Assembly (NCBI RefSeq): GCF_022968395.1
Contig: NZ_JALJQZ010000007.1
Location: forward strand, 93,080 to 157,079
Length of the DNA stretch: 64,000 bases
DNA from: Affinirhizobium lemnae
Lineage (GTDB): Bacteria > Pseudomonadota > Alphaproteobacteria > Rhizobiales > Rhizobiaceae
Reading direction: 5' to 3'
Below the pieces are notes generated by a model. That model had not been told where the DNA came from and searched no databases. It saw only the letters and a program-made list of their open reading frames with translations. The position numbers were made by a program, and so were the translations under genes. Positions 35,246-44,881 of the stretch are shown piece by piece (the first letter of the stretch is position 1; the number at the start of each line of letters is the position of its first letter).

Positions 35246-38200
35246 CTATTCGGCGGCAGCACGGCTTTCGTGCTGGAAGGTGCTGTTGGCCGGATCGCCA
35301 TGCCCCTTGCGGCGGAACAGGCGGCCAAGGGCTTTGCCCAGGCGATCCATCTCGACGAAGATCACCGGCGTGATGAACAGCGTCAGCAATTGCGAGACGA
35401 TGAGCCCACCGACAACGGCAATGCCGAGAGGCTGGCGCAGTTCCGAGCTGGCCCCGGAGCCAAGCGCAATAGGCAACGCGCCGAGAAGAGCGCAGAACGT
35501 CGTCATCATGATAGGCCGGAAGCGGCGCACGCAAGCCTCATGAATGGCACGCGCGGTCGTTTCGCCCTTGTCGCGGATGAGTTCGACTGCGACGTCAATC
35601 ATCATGATCGCGTTCTTCTTCACGATGCCGATCAGCATCAGAAGACCGATGAGGGCGATCACGGAAAGGTCGAAGTTCATCACCTTCAAAGCGATCAGCG
35701 CCCCGAATGCCGCCGCTGGCAGACCGGAGAGAATGGTCAGCGGATGGATGAAGCTTTCATAGAGCACGCCCAGCACCACATAGATGGTGAGAACCGCTGC
35801 AAGGATCAGCATGCCGGTATTGCCCTGGCTCTGCTGGAAGATTGCTGCTGTACCGCCATAGGACGTGAAGACATCGCTTGGCATGTTGATGCTGGATTTG
35901 ATCTGGTCGATCCGCGCCGTTGCTTCCGAAAGCGCGACGCCTTCAGGCAGGTTGAAGGAGATCGTGGTGGAAACGAGCTGACCGGTCTGGTTGATCGTGA
36001 CAGGTGCCGCGCGGCGCTCCACCGTTGCGAAGTTCGAAAGCGGAACCAGCGTTCCCGTCTGCTGGGACATGACGTTGATGTTGCGCAGGAACTCGTCATC
36101 GTAGGAACGGCTCTGGTCAAACTCGACAATCACGTCATAGCTGTCGCCCGTCGACTGGATCTGTGCCGCCGCATAGCCACCGAATGCCATTTCCAGCGTC
36201 TTGCGAAGCTGGTCGTTGGTGATGCCATAGGCAGCTGCCTTGTCCGTATCGATCTGGATATTGGCGGCAATCGCACCGTTCTGCGCATCGGTCGCAAGAT
36301 CGGTGAACATCCGGTCCTGGCGCATCGCGGCCATCATCTTGCCAGACCATTCCGTGGTCGTGGCGGTATCGAGCGCCTGAACAACCAACTGGTACTGGCT
36401 CGCAGTCGAGCGGCCGCCGAAGCGCAGGCTCTGCTGTGGCGTGATGTAGGTCTTCAGGCCCGCTACTTTCGCAGTTGCTCCACGTAACTGGTTGATGGTC
36501 TCCGTCAGCGGTGCGCGTTCTTCCTTCGGCTTCAGTTCCACGAACATCGTGCCGTTGTTCAACGGGCTACGCGCGCTGCCACCAACGATGGAGGTGACAT
36601 GCAGCACCGCCGGGTTCTTGCGAATAATGTCCGCCACCTGTTGCTGCAGGTCTCGCATGGCTTCATAGGAGATATCTTCACGGGCGCGGGTGGAGACCGA
36701 AAGCCTGCCGATGTCTTCCTGCGGAAAGAAGCTGGAAGGAAGTGTCTTGAACAGATAGCCTGAGGCCGCAACGCTACCGATGAAGACCACCAGAATCACT
36801 CCGCGATGCCGCAGGCACCAGGAAACAGCGCGATCGTAACCACGTAGCGTCCTGTCGAACCCGGCGTTGAACCAGCGGATGATGAGCGGCGGCCTGCCGG
36901 AATGATTCGTCAGGCGAGAGCCCAGCATCGGCGTCACCGTCAGCGAAACAACGGCTGAGGCCATGATGGCCATCGTGACGACCATGCCGAACTCGTTGAA
37001 CAGCCTGCCCACGACGCCGCCCATCAGCAGAATGGGAATGAACACGGCCACGAGAGAAACGGACATGGAGATGATGGTGTAGCTCACCTCCGCTGCGCCC
37101 TTCAGCGCGGCCTCCCGCATGGACATGCCTTCTTCCGACAGGCGCAGGATATTCTCCAGCATGACGATGGCATCATCCACCACCAGCCCGACCGATAGCG
37201 TGAGGCCCAGCAGGGAAATGTTGTCGATACTGTAGCCCAGGACATACATGCCGCCGAAAGTCGCAATCAGCGAGAGGGGCACGGCAAGCCCCGGAATGAG
37301 CGTCGCGGTCAGGTGGCCGGTAAAGAGGTAGATGACCAGAATGACGAGCGCGATTGTCAGAAATAGCGTGAACTGTACGTCAGAAATCGCATCCTTGATG
37401 GCGGTCGAGGCGTCGTTCATGACGTTGAGATGCACGGAAGGTGGCAGTTGCGCCTTGAGCGCGGGCAGCTTCGCCTTGATCTCGTTCACGACATCGACGG
37501 TATTAGCGTCCGGCTGGCGTTGTACCGCCAGAATGATCGCCTGCTTGCCGTCATACCAGCTCCCGCCCTTCAGGTTTTCCACGCTGTCCTGCACCGTTGC
37601 CACGTCGCCCAGGTGGATGGGCGCGCCGCCCTTGTTGGCGATGACGAGTGTGCGGAATTCCTCCGCGTTCGTGCGCTGCGTCTTGGCATCGATGGTTAGC
37701 TGCTGGTTGCGGCTCTGAAGCGTTCCGACAGGCGTCTGGTTGTTGGCGTTGGCGATGGCTGTGGTAACTGTATCGACACCCAGATTTCGTGCCTGAAGCT
37801 TGGAAGGATCAAGTTCTACGCGCACCGCATAGGTTTGCGATCCATAGACGCTGACCTGCGCCACGCCCGACAGCGTGGACAGCATGGGGGAAATCACGTT
37901 CTGGGCGATCTCATCCACCTTGGAGCGTGGCATTTCGTCCGAATTGATGGTGATCAGCAGAATGGGCGCATCAGCCGGGTTTGTTTTGCGATAGCTGGGC
38001 GGCGTCGTCATGTTGGACGGCAGCTGCCTTGTGGCGTTTGAGATTGCTGCCTGTACGTCTGCCGCTGCCGCATCGATGTTTCTGTTCAAATCGAACTGCA
38101 GAACGATGGATGTATTGCCGAGCGAGTTTGACGCGCTGATTTCGCTGATGCCGGGGATCGTCTCGAACTGCTTGATGAGCGGTGTTGCCACCGAGGTAGC

Positions 38201-38374
38201 CATACTTTCGGGCGAGGCGCCGGAAAGGGAGGCGGAAACGTTGATCGTGGGAAAATCCACCTTCGGCAAGGCCGCGACGGGCAGTTGCTTGTAACCGGCA
38301 AGACCTGCAAGGACCACGCCGATGGCCAGCAATGTGGTGGCGACCGGGCGGCGAATACAAAAGGCCGGGATCAT
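35246..38374 (-). CDS. RND multidrug efflux permease (HAE1 family)
   Basis: 1042-residue inner-membrane proton/drug antiporter. The pattern is typical of AcrB/MdtB: an N-terminal TM with AFCIRRPVATTLLAIG, two large periplasmic loops, and proton-relay aspartates in GLVVDDAIVMLENIL; the second half has IALIGLLMLIGIVKKNAIMMID. Start overlaps the adaptor stop by 4 bases (ATGA), so both are one operon. No outer-membrane TolC-type gene or regulator is adjacent, so the pump must borrow an outer channel. Confidence 0.93.
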   Translation of the reverse strand: MIPAFCIRRPVATTLLAIGVVLAGLAGYKQLPVAALPKVDFPTINVSASLSGASPESMATSVATPLIKQFETIPGISEISASNSLGNTSIVLQFDLNRNIDAAAADVQAAISNATRQLPSNMTTPPSYRKTNPADAPILLITINSDEMPRSKVDEIAQNVISPMLSTLSGVAQVSVYGSQTYAVRVELDPSKLQARNLGVDTVTTAIANANNQTPVGTLQSRNQQLTIDAKTQRTNAEEFRTLVIANKGGAPIHLGDVATVQDSVENLKGGSWYDGKQAIILAVQRQPDANTVDVVNEIKAKLPALKAQLPPSVHLNVMNDASTAIKDAISDVQFTLFLTIALVILVIYLFTGHLTATLIPGLAVPLSLIATFGGMYVLGYSIDNISLLGLTLSVGLVVDDAIVMLENILRLSEEGMSMREAALKGAAEVSYTIISMSVSLVAVFIPILLMGGVVGRLFNEFGMVVTMAIMASAVVSLTVTPMLGSRLTNHSGRPPLIIRWFNAGFDRTLRGYDRAVSWCLRHRGVILVVFIGSVAASGYLFKTLPSSFFPQEDIGRLSVSTRAREDISYEAMRDLQQQVADIIRKNPAVLHVTSIVGGSARSPLNNGTMFVELKPKEERAPLTETINQLRGATAKVAGLKTYITPQQSLRFGGRSTASQYQLVVQALDTATTTEWSGKMMAAMRQDRMFTDLATDAQNGAIAANIQIDTDKAAAYGITNDQLRKTLEMAFGGYAAAQIQSTGDSYDVIVEFDQSRSYDDEFLRNINVMSQQTGTLVPLSNFATVERRAAPVTINQTGQLVSTTISFNLPEGVALSEATARIDQIKSSINMPSDVFTSYGGTAAIFQQSQGNTGMLILAAVLTIYVVLGVLYESFIHPLTILSGLPAAAFGALIALKVMNFDLSVIALIGLLMLIGIVKKNAIMMIDVAVELIRDKGETTARAIHEACVRRFRPIMMTTFCALLGALPIALGSGASSELRQPLGIAVVGGLIVSQLLTLFITPVIFVEMDRLGKALGRLFRRKGHGDPANSTFQHESRAAAE

Positions 38375-39702
38375 GGCTTGGCTCCCTCGATCAGCGCCGC
38401 CTGTTCCGTCAGTGCGGGCTTTGCCGCCGTCTGGCCGCCGGAGAACTGCTCGACAATCGTCTGGCCATCGGCTAGCTGCACCTGGCCTTCAACGACGATA
38501 TGCTGTCCTTCGGTGAGGCCGGCCGCAATCGCGGCCTGATCGCCGTTCGTGCGCGCAAGGGCGATCTTCGTCGCGTGGACCTTCGACTTGTCATCCACCG
38601 TATAGACGAAGGGTCCATCGGCACCTTGGCGCACCGCCACCGTTGGAACGATCAGGCTCTTGGTGTCGGTCACGAAGTGCACCGTCACGTTCAGGCTTTC
38701 GCCGGGCCACAGAAGTGCACTGTCATTCTTGAATTCCGCCTTTGCGAGAACCGTTCCCGAGGCCTGATCGACATTGTTGTCGAAGAAGGAAAGCATCCCC
38801 TGATCGGCAACGCCACCGGTCGCTGACGGGTCTGCATCGACCTTGACACCCGATTTCAAGCCGGCGTGGAGCTGCGGCAGATAGCGTTGCGCCATGCGAA
38901 AATTCACATAAATCGGATCGTAACGGGTGATGGTCACGACGCTTGCACCCGCACTGAGATAGGCGCCGGGGCTGATGGCGATATTGCCTAGCCGTCCGTC
39001 GTAAGGCGCCTTCAGTTCGAGATTGCCAAGCGCGATCTGATCCGAAGAGAGGGTCGCCTTGTCGGCTTCCACTTTGGCAGCGGCGGAATCACGCGTCGCC
39101 TTGGCCTGCTCGTAACTCTGTTCCGATTGCACATTCTGCTTCAGCAGGTTCTGCGTTCTGGCGAATGCGGCATCAGCCTGCGCCAGGGCCGCCTGATCGC
39201 TGGCAAGGTTTGCCTGATCCTTTGCGACCAGCGCCCGTGCCGTGCGGTCGTCCTGTCTGGCAATGACGTCGCCTTTTTTGACCTCTTGACCGTCCTTCGC
39301 CAAAATCTCGACGACAGGACCAGACTGGAGTGCTGCAATCGTAGTGGTATCAGCCGCTTCCGCAAAGCCGGTCGCAACCACATCCATGGGCAGGGTGCCG
39401 GAGGTCACGGCAACCGTCTTGACGGAGGAGGGGCCACCGCCGCCTCTTCGGTTCTGACCCTGACCCTGACCACGACCTTCGCCATTTGCCTGCGCTGTCT
39501 CGCCCGAACCCGGCTTCTGTCCGCCTTGCCTGCGGCTGCCATCGGCCGCTGCCGGTTCAGGCCTATCCGATTTCAGCCCGGCTGCCAGAGCAAGCTGATG
39601 CCAGGTCGGTGGCCTAAGCTGTTCGGGGAGTTGATCCCTATAAAAAACGGCACTGGCGGCCAGTATCGCAAGAACTGCAACGCTCGAGAGAATTTTTTTC
39701 AT
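38371..39702 (-). CDS. RND efflux periplasmic adaptor (MFP/HlyD)
   Basis: 443-residue periplasmic adaptor with an N-terminal membrane/signal helix (about 5-22). Residues about 55-92 are a low-complexity linker rich in Gly, Gln and Arg (GRGQGQGQNRRGGGG) before the first barrel strand SVKTVAVTSGTLP. The lipoyl half-motif GPVVEILAKDGQEVKKGDVIA, a coiled-coil hairpin, the second lipoyl half (LELKAPYDGRLGN) and the beta-barrel part follow. Same operon as the RND pump. The unusual linker may give reach in the periplasm (inference). Confidence 0.9.
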   Translation of the reverse strand: MKKILSSVAVLAILAASAVFYRDQLPEQLRPPTWHQLALAAGLKSDRPEPAAADGSRRQGGQKPGSGETAQANGEGRGQGQGQNRRGGGGPSSVKTVAVTSGTLPMDVVATGFAEAADTTTIAALQSGPVVEILAKDGQEVKKGDVIARQDDRTARALVAKDQANLASDQAALAQADAAFARTQNLLKQNVQSEQSYEQAKATRDSAAAKVEADKATLSSDQIALGNLELKAPYDGRLGNIAISPGAYLSAGASVVTITRYDPIYVNFRMAQRYLPQLHAGLKSGVKVDADPSATGGVADQGMLSFFDNNVDQASGTVLAKAEFKNDSALLWPGESLNVTVHFVTDTKSLIVPTVAVRQGADGPFVYTVDDKSKVHATKIALARTNGDQAAIAAGLTEGQHIVVEGQVQLADGQTIVEQFSGGQTAAKPALTEQAALIEGAKP

Positions 39703-39845
39703 GGGTTTGTCCGCGCAGGGGTAATGACGGGCGTGCTCTGCCGAAAGTCGACAAAGCTTTGATTATCAGGAAACGCCACAACTTACGCAAAAGCACCTTA
39801 AACTTCGGTAATGTAGACGTTTCTATTCTGCGCTGCGGGAGGGTT

Positions 39846-39876
39846 GCACTTTCCCGTCAGGCGGGCGGGAAAGTGC
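39846..39876 (-). terminator. Hairpin after the SDR gene
   Basis: Perfect 11-base stem GCACTTTCCCG (39846-39856) with CGGGAAAGTGC (39866-39876) and a 9-base loop, 8 bases past the SDR stop. No T run follows, so it is a hairpin that may terminate or protect the transcript. Confidence 0.5.
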
Positions 39877-39883
39877 GCGTCTA

Positions 39884-40672
39884 TCAGATTGACTTCGCAG
39901 CGCCGCCATCAACGCGAATGGTGCTACCTGTGACATAGGCGGCGGAGCCTGAGCACAGGAAGGCGCCGACCGCGCCAAATTCCTCGACAGTGCCGAGACG
40001 CTTTGCCGGAATGGAAGCGATCGAGGCAGTGCGAACCTCTTCCAGCGACTTGCCCTGGCGCTTGGCGTTGGCCCCATCCAACTCGTCGATACGGTCCGTA
40101 TGAATACGACCCGGCAGGATCATGTTCGCCGTAATTCCGTAGGCCGCGACCTCTGTAGCAAGGGTCTTGTTCCAGCCGACAAGCGCCCCGCGCAGCGTAT
40201 TCGACAGAGCGAGATTGGGGATAGGCTCAATGACGCCGGACGAGGCAACGGTCAGAATTCGGCCCCAGCCTTGTGCCTTCATGCTGGGCAGCAGAGCATT
40301 CGTCAGTGTAATGACGCGCAGGACCATGGTCTGGAAAAAGCTGTCCAGTTTCTCCGGCGTCATGTCCTCCGTCGTGCCCGGCGTCGGGCCGCCGGTGTTG
40401 TTGACCAGTATATCGACGCCGCCGAACTTCTCTTCCACCGCCTTGACCAATGCCGTGACTGCATCGTCTTCGGTAAGGTCAGACCAGATCCAATCGGCCT
40501 TGCCTTTGCCCAGCGCGTTGATTCGTGCGCAGTTCTCCGCCAGTTTTTCTCCGCTGCGACCACACAGGAGAACATTTGCACCCTCCTGAGCCAGCGCCGT
40601 GGCGATGCCAAGTCCAAGGCCTCGTGATGAGGCCAACACCAGTGCGCGTTTGCCGGTAATGCCGAAATCCAT
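39884..40672 (-). CDS. Short-chain dehydrogenase/reductase family, altered active site
   Basis: 262-residue Rossmann-fold protein. The cofactor loop ASSRGLGLG (residues 14-22) and NNTGG (91-95) fit NAD(P)-binding SDRs, and Ser144/Ser145 match the catalytic serine. Where the Tyr-x-x-x-Lys pair should be, the sequence reads LALSNTLRGALVGWNK: the Tyr position is Ser157 or Asn158, and the Lys position Arg161. The phrase PNLALSNTLR is characteristic of an SDR subgroup, so this is probably a subgroup feature rather than decay. PGRIHTDRIDELD and the VDGGA end are normal. Substrate unknown. Confidence 0.85.
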   Translation of the reverse strand: MDFGITGKRALVLASSRGLGLGIATALAQEGANVLLCGRSGEKLAENCARINALGKGKADWIWSDLTEDDAVTALVKAVEEKFGGVDILVNNTGGPTPGTTEDMTPEKLDSFFQTMVLRVITLTNALLPSMKAQGWGRILTVASSGVIEPIPNLALSNTLRGALVGWNKTLATEVAAYGITANMILPGRIHTDRIDELDGANAKRQGKSLEEVRTASIASIPAKRLGTVEEFGAVGAFLCSGSAAYVTGSTIRVDGGAAKSI

Positions 40673-40890
40673 GATCAGTTTCCTTGCTGCATGCTTAGTT
40701 TGGTGCGGACGTTATCGCCGGACGGTCCGATGGTGAAGGGTTGTGGATAATCTTTTCATCCAATGGTGCCGACAAAGTTGCCCGTAAATCCAGCTCGCCT
40801 ATAATCCAGCTATGGCATTTCCTCTGACATTCGAAACATACGAACAAGCACCTGTCTTCTTCGGCGCATTTTGTAGATCATCGTCAAATA

Positions 40891-40906
40891 TTGACGTGAA
40901 CGTAAA
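40891..40906. promoter_or_regulatory. LiuR-like inverted repeat before the ETF-QO gene
   Basis: TTGACGT-GA-ACGTAAA, an imperfect inverted repeat with one mismatch, resembles the motif described for the MerR-family regulator LiuR of branched-chain amino acid and fatty-acid catabolism. It lies about 135 bases before the gene start. The remaining 368-base gap (40673-41039) holds no gene that I can see. Match is seen; regulator is inferred. Confidence 0.4.
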
Positions 40907-41039
40907 CGTTATTTATCTTCGCTGCGAGATCTAGGAGGGGCCGGACGATCAACCCCCATGTCATATGTTCGCTCGACAAGGCGCGCAGGTTTTGACAAGG
41001 AAGTGGAAACATGGGAACCGGCCGAGGCGGAGTGAGAGA

Positions 41040-42698
41040 ATGAGCGATATGGAGCTTCCTGAGCGCGAAAGCATGGAATTCGACGTGGTCATCGTCGGTG
41101 CAGGGCCTGCGGGCCTTTCGGCTGCGATACGATTGAAGCAGGTCAATCCAGAACTATCGGTCGTTGTGCTGGAAAAAGGCGCGGAAGTTGGCGCACACAT
41201 TCTTTCCGGCGCTGTCGTTGATCCGATCGGGATTGATCGTCTCCTGCCGGACTGGCGCGACGATGCCAGCCATCCGTTCAAGACCCCGGTGACCGACGAC
41301 CAGTTTCTTTTCCTCGGTCCGGCGGGCTCCATCCGGCTGCCGAACGCATTCATGCCGCCCCTGATGAACAATCACGGCAACTACATCGTGTCGCTCGGTC
41401 TCGTCTGTCGCTGGCTGGCCGAGAAGGCGGAGGCGCTTGGCATTGATATCTATCCGGGTTTTGCCGCCACTGAAGTGCTCTACAATGAACAGGGCGCGGT
41501 GATCGGCGTCGCAACCGGTGACATGGGCATCGAGAAGAATGGCGAACCCGGCCCGAACTTCACCCGCGGCATGGCGCTTCTCGGCAAATATGTGCTGATC
41601 GGCGAAGGCGTGCGGGGCTCGCTCGCCAAGCAGTTGATTTCGAAGTTCAAGCTCGATGAAGGTCGCGAGCCGCAAAAATACGGCATCGGGTTCAAGGAGC
41701 TGTGGGAGGTCAAGCCGGAACACCACAAGGCGGGTCTGGTTCAACACTCCTTTGGCTGGCCGCTCGACATGAAGACTGGTGGCGGCTCCTTCCTCTATCA
41801 CCTGCATGACAATCTCGTGGCTGTCGGCTTCGTCGTGCATCTCAACTACAAGAACCCCTACCTCTTCCCGTTCGAGGAGTTTCAGCGGTTCAAGACGCAT
41901 CCGGCCATTCGCGACACCTTTAAAGGTGCCAAGCGCATTTCCTATGGTGCCCGCGCGATCACAGAGGGCGGATACCAGTCGGTGCCGAAGCTTTCCTTCC
42001 CCGGCGGTGCGCTGATCGGCTGCTCTGCCGGTTTCGTCAATGTTCCGCGCATCAAGGGCAGCCACAACGCCGTTCTTTCCGGCATGCTGGCGGCGGAAAA
42101 GATTGCGGAAGCCATTGCTGCAGGCCGCGCCAATGACGAGCCGGTCGAGATCGAGAACGAATGGCGTTCGACCGCCATCGGCAAGGATCTGAAGCGGGTG
42201 CGCAACGTGAAGCCGCTTTGGTCGAAGTTCGGCACGGCGCTTGGCGTCGCGCTCGGCGGCATCGACATGTGGATCAACCAGATCTTCGGCACCTCACCCT
42301 TCACCATGAAACATGGCAAGACCGACGCCGCATCGCTGGAGCCCGCAGCCCAGCACAAGAAGATTGAATACCTGCGGCCAGATGGCGTTTTGACGTTTGA
42401 TCGCCTGTCATCGGTCTTCCTGTCCAACACCAACCATGAAGAGGACCAGCCGGTTCATCTGAAGGTGAAGGACATGGACCTGCAGAAGCGTTCCGAGCTT
42501 GGCGTCTATGGCGGACCGTCCGCACGCTACTGTCCTGCAGGCGTCTATGAATGGGTGGAGAAGGATGGCGAGCAGGTCTACGTGATCAACGCGCAGAACT
42601 GCGTTCACTGCAAGACCTGCGATATCAAGGACCCGAACCAGAACATCAACTGGGTGCCGCCGCAGGGCGGCGAGGGGCCGGTCTATCCCAGCATGTAG
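41040..42698 (+). CDS. Electron transfer flavoprotein-ubiquinone oxidoreductase
   Basis: 552-residue membrane-surface flavoprotein that passes electrons from ETF (fatty acid and amino acid oxidation) to ubiquinone. The FAD-binding start FDVVIVGAGPAGLSAAIRLK is near residue 16. The 4Fe-4S ligands are complete: Cys498 (CPAGVYEW) and Cys521, Cys524, Cys527 (CVHCKTCDIKDP). The ATG at 41040 is used; the frame runs 75 bases further upstream. Residues characteristic of the quinone site region (GGYQSVPKLSFPGGALIG) are present. Not next to the ETF subunit genes. Confidence 0.95.
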   Translation: MSDMELPERESMEFDVVIVGAGPAGLSAAIRLKQVNPELSVVVLEKGAEVGAHILSGAVVDPIGIDRLLPDWRDDASHPFKTPVTDDQFLFLGPAGSIRLPNAFMPPLMNNHGNYIVSLGLVCRWLAEKAEALGIDIYPGFAATEVLYNEQGAVIGVATGDMGIEKNGEPGPNFTRGMALLGKYVLIGEGVRGSLAKQLISKFKLDEGREPQKYGIGFKELWEVKPEHHKAGLVQHSFGWPLDMKTGGGSFLYHLHDNLVAVGFVVHLNYKNPYLFPFEEFQRFKTHPAIRDTFKGAKRISYGARAITEGGYQSVPKLSFPGGALIGCSAGFVNVPRIKGSHNAVLSGMLAAEKIAEAIAAGRANDEPVEIENEWRSTAIGKDLKRVRNVKPLWSKFGTALGVALGGIDMWINQIFGTSPFTMKHGKTDAASLEPAAQHKKIEYLRPDGVLTFDRLSSVFLSNTNHEEDQPVHLKVKDMDLQKRSELGVYGGPSARYCPAGVYEWVEKDGEQVYVINAQNCVHCKTCDIKDPNQNINWVPPQGGEGPVYPSM

Positions 42699-42750
42699 CG
42701 ACTGCGGAACCGCACGTCAGCGATTTCGTTGGGCGAACAGCCGTTAGCAG

Positions 42751-42785
42751 GGAAAGCGGTCAACAGGCATCGCTTTCCTCTTTCG
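42751..42785 (+). terminator. Terminator-like hairpin after ETF-QO
   Basis: GGAAAGCG (42751-42758) pairs with CGCTTTCC (42771-42778) across a 12-base loop, followed by TCTTTC. It lies 53 bases after the ETF-QO stop and before the pentapeptide gene. Confidence 0.5.
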
Positions 42786-42845
42786 GCTAAGGGGTAACCA
42801 CGCTAAGACTGACGCAATTGTGTTGGAAAGTGCACTGGCAAGACC

Positions 42846-43619
42846 ATGAACGCACCCGTCAAGCGGAAACCGAAGTCCTTCTGGTCGAGAGCCTGGAGCC
42901 GTATCCGCCGAAGCAAGATTAAGATCTTTATCCCGATCATCGTGATAGCGGGAGGGCTGGTGTTGCTTTTCCCAAACAAGCATACCGGGTTTGGCGGCGG
43001 CCACTGCCGCGCTGATGCAGGCCCGGAGGTCAACTGGGCCGACTGCAAGAAGCGGATGCTGATGCTGAAGGACAGTAACTTCGAAAAGGCGAAGATGGCG
43101 GAGGCGGATCTCAGCAATTCCGATTTCAGCCGCAGCAAGTTGGTTGGTGCGGATCTGAACAAGGCGGCCATCATTCGCACATCCTTCGTCAAGGCTGATC
43201 TCAGCAATGCCTCGCTTCTGAAGGTCGAAGGCTATCGCAGCGACTTCGGAAGCGTCGTAGCGACACAGACCAAATTCACCATGGCTGAGATGCAGCGCGC
43301 CAATTTCACGGAAGCAACGCTTTTGGGAGCAGATTTCACCAAAGCGGAACTTGGACGGGCAGTGTTCAAGGGTGCGGAACTGGGCGACACGCATTTTGCC
43401 ATGGCAAATCTTGCACGAGCCTCGTTCAAGAACGCCTCCATGAAAGGTCCGGTCGATTTCGCCAATGCCTTTCTGTTCCTCACGCGTTTCGAGGGCGTAG
43501 ACCTCAGCCAGGCGACGGGTCTCAAGCAGGATCAGATCGCTTTGTCCTGCGGAAACAGCAGAACGAAGCTGCCCCAAGGGTTGACCATCCCTGTTGAATG
43601 GCCCTGTGAAGATGATTGA
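42846..43619 (+). CDS. Membrane-anchored pentapeptide repeat protein
   Basis: 257 residues. An N-terminal basic cytoplasmic part is followed by a membrane helix (about 28-45: IKIFIPIIVIAGGLVLLF), then a periplasmic right-handed beta-helix made of A(D/N)xxx pentapeptide repeats from about residue 78 to 225 (for example ADLSNSDFSRSKLVGADLNKA). Cysteines near the start (HCRADAGPEVNWADC) and end (LSCG...WPCEDD) may form disulfides. Function unknown. It is distinct from cytosolic Qnr/MfpA DNA mimics because it is exported. Confidence 0.82.
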   Translation: MNAPVKRKPKSFWSRAWSRIRRSKIKIFIPIIVIAGGLVLLFPNKHTGFGGGHCRADAGPEVNWADCKKRMLMLKDSNFEKAKMAEADLSNSDFSRSKLVGADLNKAAIIRTSFVKADLSNASLLKVEGYRSDFGSVVATQTKFTMAEMQRANFTEATLLGADFTKAELGRAVFKGAELGDTHFAMANLARASFKNASMKGPVDFANAFLFLTRFEGVDLSQATGLKQDQIALSCGNSRTKLPQGLTIPVEWPCEDD

Positions 43620-43771
43620 TCCAAGACCTGATCAGCCTCCTTTTCGTAATCGCAGCAGCAATTCTCAATCGGCGTTGATCGCCACTCCCGTGGGCAATCG
43701 TCGGGCTGATTGACTCAATTACACTTTACCGGCGAAACAGCGACAGTTTCCGCTGTTTAAAGCTTGTGTTC

Positions 43772-44878
43772 ATGTCGCTCGATCGTTTTCTCGCCTTCGT
43801 TTCCTCGACCTGCGTTGGCCTCGTCCTGCTTCTCGGCGGTTGGCTGATGATTGCCGACCAGCAGGCACTGCTCACCGATGCCCGCCAACGCGAAATCGAT
43901 CAGACCTCGGTGGTTTTTTCGACCACGATGGATCAGGCCGCCATTCTTTCCGCAACACATTCAGAGCTTCTGGCCGCTGATCCTTCCATCCGCACGCATC
44001 TTGCCGCGGGTTCTCGCAACGAGCTTCAGGCCTATGCCAAGCCGATGTTCGAGCGACTTGCGCGGCTCGCGGGCGTCAGCGTGGTGCATTTCCATGATGC
44101 GGCCATGAAGTCCTTCCTGCGCGTCTGGGAACCGCAGAATTTCGGGCAGGATCTTTCCACCTTCCGGCCCATGGTGGTGGCTGCCAATCACGACCGGCAG
44201 ACACAGAAGGGACTGGAGCTTGGCGTGCGAGGCTTGAGCCTTCGCGCGGTATCGCCAGTCTTTGACATGAGCGGAAGCAACTTCATCGGAACGGTGGAGG
44301 TTGGCGTCGATCTGCAGGCGCTTGCCGATCTTGCCAAAGCTGCCAGCGGCAGTGATTTCGCGCTTGTGCTTGATCGTCGCTATCTGAAAGACGTGGGCAA
44401 TGCTGCCGTGTCCGCCAATGGTCTTGTTCTCGATGCCGCCACCGACAAGGGTCTGTTCGAAAGCATTCTCGGTGCGGGCAAGGTTCAGCTTTCCCGCAGC
44501 GAGCTTCTTTTCTTCCATCGGCTGGGGGACCGGGATCTGACAATTCAGGGTCGCCCGCTGATCGACTATAGCGGCAACATGATCGGAACGATCCTGACTG
44601 TCAGTGATTTCGGATCGCTGGAAAGCTACTACAACCGTTCACTGGTCACGATCGGGTCAGTGTTTCTGGCCGGTCTCCTGATCGTGACCGCGATTTTCAT
44701 GAGCGCGTTGCGCGCAGCCGTGATCAGGCCCCTGAAGGATCTGGCGGTCCGGGTGAAGGCGTCGCCTGAAGATGCCGCCAAATCGCAGGCGACCAGCGGA
44801 CTGAGGGAGTTCCGCGATCTGCAAAAAGCCGTCTCCGATGCCGTGTCCACGAGGCGGGACCGGGCCGGGGAGCCTTGA
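43772..44878 (+). CDS. Membrane dCache sensor protein without output domain
   Basis: 368 residues from the ATG at 43772 (GTG at 43766 also possible). TM1 (about 10-30) and TM2 (about 290-315) flank a periplasmic double-Cache domain of about 260 residues, with the dCache_3-like phrases VSVVHFHDAAMKSFLRVWEP, QKGLELGVRGLSLRAVSPVFD and FIGTVEVGVDL. These are known from chemoreceptors and two-component sensors. After TM2 there is only a HAMP-like piece of about 50 residues and no kinase, cyclase or MCP domain. The next gene, a ligand-gated ion channel, starts 3 bases after its stop. Confidence 0.8.
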   Translation: MSLDRFLAFVSSTCVGLVLLLGGWLMIADQQALLTDARQREIDQTSVVFSTTMDQAAILSATHSELLAADPSIRTHLAAGSRNELQAYAKPMFERLARLAGVSVVHFHDAAMKSFLRVWEPQNFGQDLSTFRPMVVAANHDRQTQKGLELGVRGLSLRAVSPVFDMSGSNFIGTVEVGVDLQALADLAKAASGSDFALVLDRRYLKDVGNAAVSANGLVLDAATDKGLFESILGAGKVQLSRSELLFFHRLGDRDLTIQGRPLIDYSGNMIGTILTVSDFGSLESYYNRSLVTIGSVFLAGLLIVTAIFMSALRAAVIRPLKDLAVRVKASPEDAAKSQATSGLREFRDLQKAVSDAVSTRRDRAGEP

Positions 44879-44881
44879 ACC

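Noticed and set aside
35228..36487. 419-residue forward frame across the end of the RND gene
   Set aside because: Lies antisense to an intact RND permease and has no family features.
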